Source: JBJHCA01 sp050485785 (GTDB taxonomy: Bacteria; Bacteroidota; Bacteroidia; Chitinophagales; Saprospiraceae). From it: a DNA stretch of 22,073 nt. Under the pieces are notes generated by a model, which did no database searches, was not told the DNA's origin, and saw only the letters and a program-made list of their open reading frames with translations. The translations under genes and the position numbers were made by a program. The DNA lies in contig JBJHCA010000055.1 in NCBI GenBank assembly GCA_050485785.1, forward strand, positions 1 to 22,073. The letters are read 5' to 3'. Below are positions 1-7,263 of this stretch, piece after piece. The first letter of the stretch is position 1, and the number at the start of each line of letters is the position of its first letter.

Positions 1-107
1 TCCCTGGCCTGATCCTTCACATCGTCAGCATCGGATGCACATTGTGTGAACATCACTGAAAAGCTGAATAATGCAGCGAGCATCAAAAATTGTCCTGTCT
101 TTTTCAT
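1..107 (-). CDS. N-terminus of a probable lipoprotein (partial)
   Basis: Only the first 35 codons lie in the window; the gene runs off the left edge. It starts at ATG 107 with MKKTGQFLMLAALFSF, a basic n-region and a hydrophobic core. A Cys at residue 23 (FTQC-ASDADD) is followed by acidic residues, which suits signal peptidase II cleavage and a Bacteroidota lipoprotein. The lipobox is loose (T and Q before the Cys), so an ordinary signal peptide is possible. A good phylum-type promoter lies 52 bp upstream. The mature part is too short to assign a family. Confidence 0.6.
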   Translation of the reverse strand, partial: MKKTGQFLMLAALFSFSVMFTQCASDADDVKDQAR

Positions 108-403
108 GGTGCTAATTCTGATTTATTAAATAATTCAATCGGCTCTTGTAAGTCAACGCAAAAGTAGTGAACTTTACCAACGGAAACAAAGTCTGTTACT
201 TCGGTTCAGGTTTTTTAACATACCTTTTACAAAATTTGTTTATCCCGACAAACCGCAAATTATATCGGATAAAACTGTTTCAGGAAACCTTGTCCGATTC
301 AGATTCGTCCCCATTAAACGTCAAATTAACAATTTTTTAACGCCAATAAACGCTTCACCACGGTGGCTTTAATTAATATCGCACCAACAATTTAATCGTC
401 CGC
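108..403. other. Divergent intergenic region
   Basis: This AT-rich spacer separates the minus-strand lipoprotein gene from the plus-strand two-component operon. It holds the lipoprotein promoter. No good TAnnTTTG box for the plus-strand operon was found; the best guess, TTTG near 237 with TATATCGG 22 bp further on, has two mismatches. No small gene or hairpin stands out. Confidence 0.4.
159..190 (-). promoter_or_regulatory. Promoter of the lipoprotein gene
   Basis: On the minus strand TTTG (190-187) is followed after 20 bp by TACTTTTG (166-159). This matches the Bacteroidota primary sigma factor consensus, with -33 TTG and -7 TAnnTTTG. Transcription would start near 152, about 45 bp before the ATG. 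Confidence 0.6.
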
Positions 404-1093
404 ATGGAAGAAAGTCAAATCAAGATCCTTATCGTTGATGACGAACACGATATTCTTGAATTTCTTGAATACAACCTGACCAGGGAAAACTTCAAAGTAT
501 TTACTGCCGATAATGGGGCCAAGGCCATGCAAACAGCATTGGCAGAAAAGCCTCATCTGATCATTCTGGATATTATGATGCCGGAAGGTGACGGTGTGGA
601 AGTATGCCACAAGATTCGCACAATGCCTGAGTTCAAAAATACCCTGGTGGCATTTCTCACTGCACGCAATGAGGACTATTCACAAATAGCGGGTTTTGAA
701 GCCGGCGCCGATGACTATATCACAAAGCCCATCAGGCCCCGTGTGTTTATCAGCCGGATCAAGGCACTACTTCGCAGGCATCAGATCGGAGAACAGGAAA
801 CCGGGGAATCCATTCTTGAAGTGGGGAACCTCACCATCGATCATGAAAAGTTTGAGGTGTATAAGAAAGGTGAATTGATCCAGCTTGCCAAAAAGGAGTT
901 TGAATTATTGTCTCTTTTAGCCTCTAAACCCGGCAAGGTTTTTACCCGGGAAGAAATTTTCAGCAAAATCTGGGGTTCTGATGTTATAGTGGGTAACCGG
1001 ACCATCGATGTGCACATTCGCAAATTGCGTGAAAAAATTGGTGACAACTTTATCAAGACCATCAAGGGTATCGGTTACAAGTTTGAATTTTGA
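404..1093 (+). CDS. OmpR/PhoB-family response regulator
   Basis: This 229-residue DNA-binding regulator has a receiver domain (about 6-120) and a winged-helix Trans_reg_C domain (about 135-228). The receiver shows the acidic pair D12/D13, the phosphoacceptor D56 in LIILDIMMPEGDG, T86 in FLTAR and K108 in ITKP, so it looks active. The C-terminal half has the typical LAKKEFELLSLLASKPG and IRKLREKIG segments. The histidine kinase gene follows after 20 bp on the same strand, so the two are almost certainly co-transcribed partners. Overall form resembles PhoB, but the inducing signal and the regulon cannot be read from the sequence. The ATG at 404 leaves only a few residues before the receiver, as is usual. 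Confidence 0.93.
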   Translation: MEESQIKILIVDDEHDILEFLEYNLTRENFKVFTADNGAKAMQTALAEKPHLIILDIMMPEGDGVEVCHKIRTMPEFKNTLVAFLTARNEDYSQIAGFEAGADDYITKPIRPRVFISRIKALLRRHQIGEQETGESILEVGNLTIDHEKFEVYKKGELIQLAKKEFELLSLLASKPGKVFTREEIFSKIWGSDVIVGNRTIDVHIRKLREKIGDNFIKTIKGIGYKFEF

Positions 1094-1113
1094 CATGATC
1101 ATACCCTGATTTT

Positions 1114-2205
1114 ATGCCCTGGAATCCCATCAACAGGATCAATGCCATTCTCAACGCCAAAAACCCCACGCCCAGGGAAATTGCGTTTTATTCAGCACTA
1201 TTGGTTTTTGTTCTCTTTCTTGCTGCAGGGCTTATTACCATGCTGGTTTTTGGCAAACTCATGCCCTGGTGGGTGGTATTCCCGTTAGCTGCTATTGTTT
1301 TGCTGGCATCATACTACGTAATTGAAGCGGCACTGGGCCGGTATATCTATCGCAAAATCAAGCTTATATACAAAACCATACATCGGCTTAAAGTGCCCAA
1401 TGAGCAGCAAAGCAGGGATGTTGACCTTACTGCTCATATCATGGACGAGGTGGAGAAGGAAGTGCGTGAATGGGCCAAGAGCTACCGACGTGAAATCGAA
1501 GAATTGAAGAGCATGGAAGCCTATCGAAGAGACTTTCTGGGAAATATATCCCACGAACTGAAAACACCTATTTTTAATATCCAGGGATACTTGCACACCC
1601 TGCTCGATGGTGGACTTGAGGACAAGAAGATCAACACGCAGTATCTCAAAAAGGCAGTGAATAATCTTGACCGGCTTCAAACTATCATTCAGGATCTGGA
1701 AGTGATCAGCCGGCTTGAAGCCGGTGAACTGCAGCTCGATTACCAGGTGTTTGATATTAAACAACTGGCCCGTGAAGTGATAGAGGATATGGAGATGAAA
1801 GCGGCCAAACGACGTATCAGTATTCGCTTTAAAGAAGGAGCCAGCCAATCGTACAAAGTGCGTGCCGACAGGGAAAATATCAGGCAGGTGTTGATCAATC
1901 TGGCCAGTAACAGCATTAAGTATGGCAGGGAAGGAGGGCTGACCCAGATCAGCTTTTATGACATGGACAAAAATATTTTGGTGGAAATAGCAGATAATGG
2001 AATTGGAATTGATGCCAGGCACCTACCGCGATTGTTTGAGCGTTTTTACAGAGTAGACAAAAGCCGCTCTAGAAGTCAGGGAGGCACGGGATTGGGGCTG
2101 GCCATCGTGAAACACATCATCGAAGCCCATAAGCAAACTGTTCATGTGCGAAGCTCTGTTGGTATGGGCTCCACTTTTGGCTTTACCCTGGAAAAAGCCA
2201 GATAA
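1114..2205 (+). CDS. PhoR-like membrane sensor histidine kinase
   Basis: This 363-residue kinase is the partner of the upstream regulator. Two hydrophobic segments at about 24-47 and 51-73, with almost no loop between them, anchor it in the inner membrane. It therefore lacks a sizeable periplasmic sensor domain. A charged linker (about 75-135) leads to the dimerisation domain, where H147 in FLGNISHELKTP is the phosphorylated histidine. The ATPase domain follows, with an N box (INLASNSIKYG), a G1 box (EIADNGIGID), an F box (LFERFYRVDKSRSR) and a G2 box (GGTGLGLAIVKHI). All catalytic motifs look intact. It probably senses through the membrane segments or a protein partner. Its stop lies 13 bp from the stop of the convergent RNase H gene. 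Confidence 0.93.
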   Translation: MPWNPINRINAILNAKNPTPREIAFYSALLVFVLFLAAGLITMLVFGKLMPWWVVFPLAAIVLLASYYVIEAALGRYIYRKIKLIYKTIHRLKVPNEQQSRDVDLTAHIMDEVEKEVREWAKSYRREIEELKSMEAYRRDFLGNISHELKTPIFNIQGYLHTLLDGGLEDKKINTQYLKKAVNNLDRLQTIIQDLEVISRLEAGELQLDYQVFDIKQLAREVIEDMEMKAAKRRISIRFKEGASQSYKVRADRENIRQVLINLASNSIKYGREGGLTQISFYDMDKNILVEIADNGIGIDARHLPRLFERFYRVDKSRSRSQGGTGLGLAIVKHIIEAHKQTVHVRSSVGMGSTFGFTLEKAR

Positions 2206-2218
2206 CAGCGACCAAAGG

Positions 2219-2854
2219 TCACTTTCTGCCAAAATCAGCCGGGATTTCACCCCATACTTCAGTTTCCCATTTTATAATGGGGTTGTTCCAGGTGTTGTTC
2301 TTCAGCCAGTTTTCAGCCCTTTTGATCATTGGTAGCCATGAAGCATTTTTTGGCGTGGATTTTACTTTGGTATTGCATTTTTTCTTCTTTACCCAGCCTA
2401 TGGCCGTTGCGGAATCGGTATAAATGCTGTGGCTAGATTTGTTTTCCCGTTTGAGCAGTGCCAGCGCATGGACTATGGCCAAAAATTCACCGATGTTGTT
2501 GGTACCTTCGGCAAATGGTCCCTGACGAAACAACTCAGCATTGGTTTCCAGATCAACGCCCCGGTACTCCATCAATCCGGGATTTCCACTGCAAGCTGCA
2601 TCCACAGCCCAGCCGGGCAACTTAAGTTTTTGCTTCACGGAATCCGGTGGCATTAAGGCCTTCTTTGTTCCTCCTTTGCTGAATTCACCTTCAGGCCCGC
2701 CCAGGTATGCGTTTTCTGCTTCTTCGCGGCTGTTGTAAGCTTTGTACAATGCCCCGGGATAGTTTTTGGTTTGCCGTAAACATTGATCCCAAGTAAGGTA
2801 TATGCCTGGCTGATGGCCATTCCAAACCACATAATACTTCTGCTTTTTTGCCAT
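2219..2854 (-). CDS. rnhA: Ribonuclease HI with N-terminal viroplasmin domain
   Basis: This 211-residue protein is a two-domain RNase H, which cleaves the RNA strand of RNA-DNA hybrids. The N-terminal part (about 5-50, with YYVVWNGHQPGIYLTW and YNSREEAENAY) is the viroplasmin (Cauli_VI) fold that binds nucleic acid hybrids. The catalytic domain follows, with the carboxylates D85 (AVDAACSGNPG), E123 (NNIGEFLA), D147 (IYTDSATA) and D207 (GEIPADFGRK), so it looks active. I chose ATG 2854 because the domain begins at once after it; the open frame extends upstream but has no homology there. It converges on the kinase gene and diverges from mutS. This domain arrangement is common in Bacteroidota. 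Confidence 0.9.
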   Translation of the reverse strand: MAKKQKYYVVWNGHQPGIYLTWDQCLRQTKNYPGALYKAYNSREEAENAYLGGPEGEFSKGGTKKALMPPDSVKQKLKLPGWAVDAACSGNPGLMEYRGVDLETNAELFRQGPFAEGTNNIGEFLAIVHALALLKRENKSSHSIYTDSATAIGWVKKKKCNTKVKSTPKNASWLPMIKRAENWLKNNTWNNPIIKWETEVWGEIPADFGRK

Positions 2855-2890
2855 GGAGTCAGTTAATTTTCGGGAATATGTGCTGATAAA

Positions 2891-2922
2891 TTGATGATTG
2901 CAGGGCCTTTTCTGTATTTTCG
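2891..2922 (+). promoter_or_regulatory. Probable mutS promoter
   Basis: TTG (2891-2893), 21 bp, then TATTTTCG (2915-2922) differs from TAnnTTTG at one base. Transcription would begin near 2929, just before the GTG at 2949. This argues against an upstream start at the TTG at 2898. Confidence 0.45.
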
Positions 2923-2948
2923 TAGTTCTTAAGCACAATATAAATACC

Positions 2949-5630
2949 GTGAGCAAAACCGGCAAAAAAACGGATGGCGGACCTACTACTCCGTTAATGA
3001 AGCAATATTTTTCGATCAAAAGTAAATATCCTGATGCAATTCTGCTGTTTCGGGTTGGCGATTTTTACGAAACCTTTGGTGAAGACGCCAAAACCGCAGC
3101 CCGCATTCTGGGTATAACACTCACAAGCCGCAACAACGGCGGCGATGATACTGCACTGGCCGGTTTCCCGCATCATTCTGTGGAAGTTTACATCCCAAGG
3201 CTGGTAAAGGCCGGTTTCAGGGTGGCCATTTGCGACCAGCTCGAAAAGCCTTCTCCTAACAAAAAGGTAGTCAAAAGGGGAGTTACTGAAGTGATCACTC
3301 CGGGCGTAGTGACCGGAGATTCACTCCTCAATCAGAAGCGCAATAATTACCTGGCCGCCGTTCAACCCGGCAGAGACAACACAATAGGTTTGGCCATGCT
3401 CGATATTACTACCGGTGAGTTTCTCGTGAGTGAAGGCGACATTGCCGGTGCGGATAAATTGCTTCAGAGCTTCAATCCGTCTGAAGTAATTTTTATGCGG
3501 TCATTTAAAGACCGGTTTGAGCAATTTTTCGGAAACAGATTCTATCAATACCTGCTGGATGACTGGGTTTTTCACCTGGATTTTGCCCAAGAAAAGCTTT
3601 TGGGTCATTTCAGTGTCAGCAATCTCAAAGGATTTGGTATTGATAACATGCCTGCAGCGCAGATAGCAGCCGGAGCTATCCTGTATTATGTAGCTACCAC
3701 CGAGAAAACCGACCTGAGCCATATAAACCGGATTGCCCGCATGCAAAGTGATGCTTATGTATGGCTCGACAGATTTACCATCCGCAACCTGGAGTTGGTG
3801 CGCAGCCAGCATGAAGGCGGGGTTTCACTCATTGAAATCATTGACAGAACGGTCAGTGCCATGGGAGGCCGGATGCTGCATAAATGGCTGCTTCTCCCCC
3901 TGCGAAACCTGGATGAGATCAATGCCAGGCAGGAAGCGGTGACATACTTTTTTAATCATCGCGAAACTGCGGCTGCCTTTACACAATGGGTAAGCGGTAT
4001 AGGTGACCTCGAAAGGCTGATTGCAAAAGTTCCGCTAGGGAAAATCAACCCCAGGGAAGTGAATCAGATCAGGGTAGCCCTGGACATCATAAAAAAAGTT
4101 AAAACAGGATTGCTGGAGACAAAACACCCGCAACTTGCAGAAATAGCCGGCAAACTTAACCTTTGCATTGCATTGCGAAACCGCATTGCTGAATCCCTGA
4201 ACGATGACCCTCCGGTAAAGCTCGATAAAGGCGGTGTAATCCGTAACGGGGCTTCCACTGAGCTCGATGAATGGCGTCATCTGATAAAGAACAGCAAAAC
4301 CATGCTGGTGGACTTGCAGCAAAAGGAAGCCCGGGCAACCGGTATCGATAACCTGAAAGTCGGCTTCAATAATGTATTCGGGTATTATCTGGAGGTGACC
4401 AACAAATACAAAAACAAAGGCCTGGTGCCCGACAACTGGGTTCGCAAGCAAACCCTGACCAATGCCGAAAGGTATGTGACCGATGAACTCAAGCAACTCG
4501 AAACGAAAATACTGAGTGCCGAAGACAGAATATCCATACTGGAAGAAGAGCTTTTTAGTGAACTGGTTGCAGAGCTGGGGCAGTATATCGAACCTGTTCA
4601 GCACAATGCTGACCTGATTGCACGCCTCGATTGCATGTTGTCGCTGGCTGCCGTGGCTGCGGAAAACGAATATGTGCGTCCTGAGCTCAATAACGGTCTT
4701 ACCATCAAAATTACTGACGGACGCCATCCGGTGATCGAAAAACAACTTCCTCCTGAAGAAGCATACATTCCCAATTCCGTTGTACTCGATCATGAGGATT
4801 GTCAGATTTGCATGATCACCGGACCCAATATGAGTGGTAAGTCAGCAGTACTTCGGCAAACAGCCCTTATCTGCCTGCTGGCACAAATGGGAGGGTATGT
4901 TCCCGCAGCATCTGCTGAGCTGGGTTTGGTGGATAAGATCTTTACCCGGGTTGGGGCTTCCGATAACATTAGCAGCGGAGAATCCACCTTTATGGTGGAG
5001 ATGAGCGAAACGGCTTCCATCATGAACAACATCTCCGATCGCAGCCTGATACTGCTGGATGAAATAGGCAGGGGAACCAGCACTTACGATGGCATTAGCA
5101 TTGCCTGGAGCATAGCAGAGTTTTTACACGAAAACGGACTGGCCAGGCCTAAAACTTTATTCGCCACCCACTACCATGAGCTGAATGAACTTGCCCGCAG
5201 GTTCAGCAGAATTAAAAACTTCAATATCAGTGTAAAGCAGATAGACGGTAAAGTATTGTTTTTGCGCAAACTGGTACCCGGAGGCAGCAATCATTCATTT
5301 GGCATTTATGTGGCCCGAATGGCAGGTATGCCAGGTGTTGTTGTGGAACGTTCCGAACAAATACTCCGCGAACTGGAAGATCAGCGCGGGGAACATATCG
5401 GTGAAGGCAGTAATGGCCACCCGGCCACAGACCGCGAGCTGGCCAAAAAAGTGGCCGCGCTTAGTCACAGCCCTGTGCAGCTCAGTATTTTTGAAACCAG
5501 CGACCCCCACATTGCGCGGATCAGAGAGTTACTGCAGGAAATTGATCTGCATACGCTTACACCCATTGATTGCATGATGAAACTCAAGGAACTTCAGCAG
5601 TTGGCAGCTGCCTCCATGAAGAAATCATGA
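2949..5630 (+). CDS. mutS: DNA mismatch repair protein MutS
   Basis: This is the mismatch-recognition ATPase, 893 residues from GTG 2949, a normal length for MutS. The mismatch-binding motif F39-x-E41 lies in VGDFYETFGEDA. The connector, lever and clamp domains follow. The ATPase has Walker A GPNMSGKS (625-632), Walker B LILLDEIGRGTS (D704, E705) and the FATHYHEL segment. Near the C-terminus QLSIF (844-848) matches the beta-clamp binding motif. The reading frame opens upstream, but the GTG gives the usual short basic lead before TPLMKQYFSIKSKYPDA. The only downstream alternative is ATG 2997, which would remove family-conserved residues. It is divergent from RNase HI and convergent with the UPF0145 gene. 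There is no mutL nearby. Confidence 0.96.
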   Translation: MSKTGKKTDGGPTTPLMKQYFSIKSKYPDAILLFRVGDFYETFGEDAKTAARILGITLTSRNNGGDDTALAGFPHHSVEVYIPRLVKAGFRVAICDQLEKPSPNKKVVKRGVTEVITPGVVTGDSLLNQKRNNYLAAVQPGRDNTIGLAMLDITTGEFLVSEGDIAGADKLLQSFNPSEVIFMRSFKDRFEQFFGNRFYQYLLDDWVFHLDFAQEKLLGHFSVSNLKGFGIDNMPAAQIAAGAILYYVATTEKTDLSHINRIARMQSDAYVWLDRFTIRNLELVRSQHEGGVSLIEIIDRTVSAMGGRMLHKWLLLPLRNLDEINARQEAVTYFFNHRETAAAFTQWVSGIGDLERLIAKVPLGKINPREVNQIRVALDIIKKVKTGLLETKHPQLAEIAGKLNLCIALRNRIAESLNDDPPVKLDKGGVIRNGASTELDEWRHLIKNSKTMLVDLQQKEARATGIDNLKVGFNNVFGYYLEVTNKYKNKGLVPDNWVRKQTLTNAERYVTDELKQLETKILSAEDRISILEEELFSELVAELGQYIEPVQHNADLIARLDCMLSLAAVAAENEYVRPELNNGLTIKITDGRHPVIEKQLPPEEAYIPNSVVLDHEDCQICMITGPNMSGKSAVLRQTALICLLAQMGGYVPAASAELGLVDKIFTRVGASDNISSGESTFMVEMSETASIMNNISDRSLILLDEIGRGTSTYDGISIAWSIAEFLHENGLARPKTLFATHYHELNELARRFSRIKNFNISVKQIDGKVLFLRKLVPGGSNHSFGIYVARMAGMPGVVVERSEQILRELEDQRGEHIGEGSNGHPATDRELAKKVAALSHSPVQLSIFETSDPHIARIRELLQEIDLHTLTPIDCMMKLKELQQLAAASMKKS

Positions 5631-5802
5631 TCCTTGCATTCCTCTTCCTGTCGGTTCCAACAGATGGAGAGAGGCAGACGAATGTCTCTAAATCGCGGCG
5701 AAATAGGCTTAAGTATGGGTTCTGCTTACGCGACACAAAAAGATATGTACAATCAAAACAATCAGCATTCAGCAAACACCGGTTATTGAATCTTCGGCGT
5801 TG

Positions 5803-6135
5803 CTAAACCAATTCATGGAGTGGTTTCAGCTTAACGGCGGTACCATAAGCCATGATCTCGGCAGCACCCTGCATCACCGGAGCGGTCATGAAGCGCACAT
5901 TGACCACAGCATCTGCACCCAGAGCCATGGCTTCATCCGACATTCGGTTCACAGCCTGATCCCTGGCTTCATTCATCAGCCGGGTGTATTCGTTGATTTC
6001 GCCACCAATCACATTGCGCAGTGCAGCAAAAAAATCGCGACCCAGGTTGCGTGCCCTCACGGTATTACCCCTTACCAGCCCCAGGGTTTCAGTAATTTCG
6101 TATCCGGCTACACCGGCAGTATTGGCAATGATCAT
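5803..6135 (-). CDS. UPF0145 (YbjQ-like) small protein
   Basis: This 110-residue protein begins MIIANTAGVAGYEITETLG and holds the family's hallmarks: IGGEINEYTRLMNEARDQAV, then EAMALGADAVVNVRF and a closing YGTAVKL. These define the YbjQ/UPF0145 (DUF74) family of small homo-oligomeric proteins. Some databases label it a heavy-metal-binding domain, but no metal-binding Cys or His cluster is visible here and its role is unknown. It is the last gene of the minus-strand series, 77 bp after the polysaccharide deacetylase gene. The 172 bp between its stop and that of mutS hold no clear gene or terminator. Confidence 0.9.
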   Translation of the reverse strand: MIIANTAGVAGYEITETLGLVRGNTVRARNLGRDFFAALRNVIGGEINEYTRLMNEARDQAVNRMSDEAMALGADAVVNVRFMTAPVMQGAAEIMAYGTAVKLKPLHELV

Positions 6136-6212
6136 AGGAAAACAAGATTTGAATTGGGCCCCAAATTACCGCAAAATTGGCAAATGCCGGGAAAATTTTA
6201 AGTGGCCCGGGA

Positions 6213-7217
6213 TCAGGGTTTCAACTGTTGCCGAAGGTTCAGGTACAGCCACGAAAATGCTATCTCCTTCAGAATATTTCGCGCCGGGTGATCCGCACTG
6301 ATCCGTTGGTGCAATGGTCCGGTGGAACCCGCACCACCTGTGCCAAACATCGCTTCAGGCCTCAGCCGGTTTTGAATTGAAGCGTACAGTGAAGGATCTG
6401 CTCCATCTGCCGTAAATGGATAGGCAAACAGCAAATCTTGGTTGCCGGGCAGGTTTTTGACAAACTCCAAACTCTGTTCGGTTTCGGCAAGTTGTTCTGA
6501 AAACCCCAATTCACTGTAAAGCGGATGCGTCATGCTGTGCGCGCCAATGATCATGCCATTGGCCTGCATTTCAATCAGCATGTTTCGGGTCATAAAAGGC
6601 TGTTCTTCAGCCAGGTAAGCTTTTTCATCCCAATCCAGAAGCACCGCCAGCTCATTCAGTATGCCGGTATCGCTATACTTTGCATTTTGCAGCCATTTTG
6701 CCAGATTTCCTGGATGGTTGAGTACCGGAATTTTGCGTTTGTTTATTTTTTTCAGGATATCTTTTTGTTGTGCGGAAGTCCGCAATAAAAGCCTGTTAAG
6801 CAGGATGTTGGCCTTGTACCGGTAAAACAATCCACGGTTTTCGATAAACTCAGGATTGACAAAGAAAATACCGGTTAACCCATACTTTTTAAGCAATGGA
6901 TAAGCATAGTGGTAGCATCCGCTCAAACCGTCATCAAAGGTGATGATAAAACCCGGATCCTCCATTGAGTTTGAATGGGTAAGGTGATGTATGTCAGCCG
7001 CAAAGGCAAACCGGGTCAACAATTGCAGGTCCAGCTCAAATTGTTGGGGTGTTTTCACCGGATAAGCGCCTATGGTGTATTCGGGTGGCTCAGGAGCAAT
7101 GGTGTGGTACATCAGCACACTGACCTTTCCGGGTGGTACTCTGTTCATCAACCATTTGCCGCGATTCAGCAGAAATGGATAAAAAACAAGCCTTGCCCAA
7201 TCTTTGATCTTCATCAT
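6213..7217 (-). CDS. Polysaccharide deacetylase (CE4 / NodB family)
   Basis: This 334-residue protein has a NodB homology domain that removes acetyl groups from an N-acetylated polysaccharide. The metal and catalytic motif is ITFDDG (D95, D96), and the second motif HSMTHP supplies metal ligands H227 and H231. VLMYHTIAP near residue 35 marks the start of the fold, and a strand with FAYPFTADGAD corresponds to the later motif. A roughly 100-residue insertion between the two motifs (about 125-215) is charged and helical. No clear signal peptide is seen, although hydrophobic residues 8-18 could associate with the membrane. The start is one of two adjacent ATGs (7217 or 7214). It follows the CBM9/DUF5916 gene by 46 bp. 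The substrate could be peptidoglycan or an exopolysaccharide. Confidence 0.88.
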   Translation of the reverse strand: MMKIKDWARLVFYPFLLNRGKWLMNRVPPGKVSVLMYHTIAPEPPEYTIGAYPVKTPQQFELDLQLLTRFAFAADIHHLTHSNSMEDPGFIITFDDGLSGCYHYAYPLLKKYGLTGIFFVNPEFIENRGLFYRYKANILLNRLLLRTSAQQKDILKKINKRKIPVLNHPGNLAKWLQNAKYSDTGILNELAVLLDWDEKAYLAEEQPFMTRNMLIEMQANGMIIGAHSMTHPLYSELGFSEQLAETEQSLEFVKNLPGNQDLLFAYPFTADGADPSLYASIQNRLRPEAMFGTGGAGSTGPLHQRISADHPARNILKEIAFSWLYLNLRQQLKP

Positions 7218-7236
7218 AGGTTCCCGATTCTATTAG

Positions 7237-7260
7237 CCGGGTAAAGCATAAAATACCCGG
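7237..7260 (-). other. Intercistronic stem-loop
   Basis: CCGGGTA (7237-7243) and TACCCGG (7254-7260) form a perfect 7-bp stem with a 10-nt loop, between the stop of the CBM9/DUF5916 gene and the start of the deacetylase gene. No T-run follows on the minus strand. It looks more like an mRNA-stabilising or partial-termination hairpin than a full terminator. Confidence 0.4.
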
Positions 7261-7263
7261 TAA

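Noticed and set aside
2210..2220. GACC-AAA-GGTC hairpin between the kinase and RNase H genes.
   Set aside because: It has a 4-bp stem and no T-run, so it is not a credible terminator.
5682..5789. A 35-codon plus-strand frame after mutS (MSLNRGEIGLSMGSAYATQK...).
   Set aside because: It is short, has no promoter or recognisable motif, and other frames of the same spacer look equally good.
5631..5802. Terminator between the convergent mutS and UPF0145 genes.
   Set aside because: Only short, weak inverted repeats are present; none has a stable stem with a T-run.
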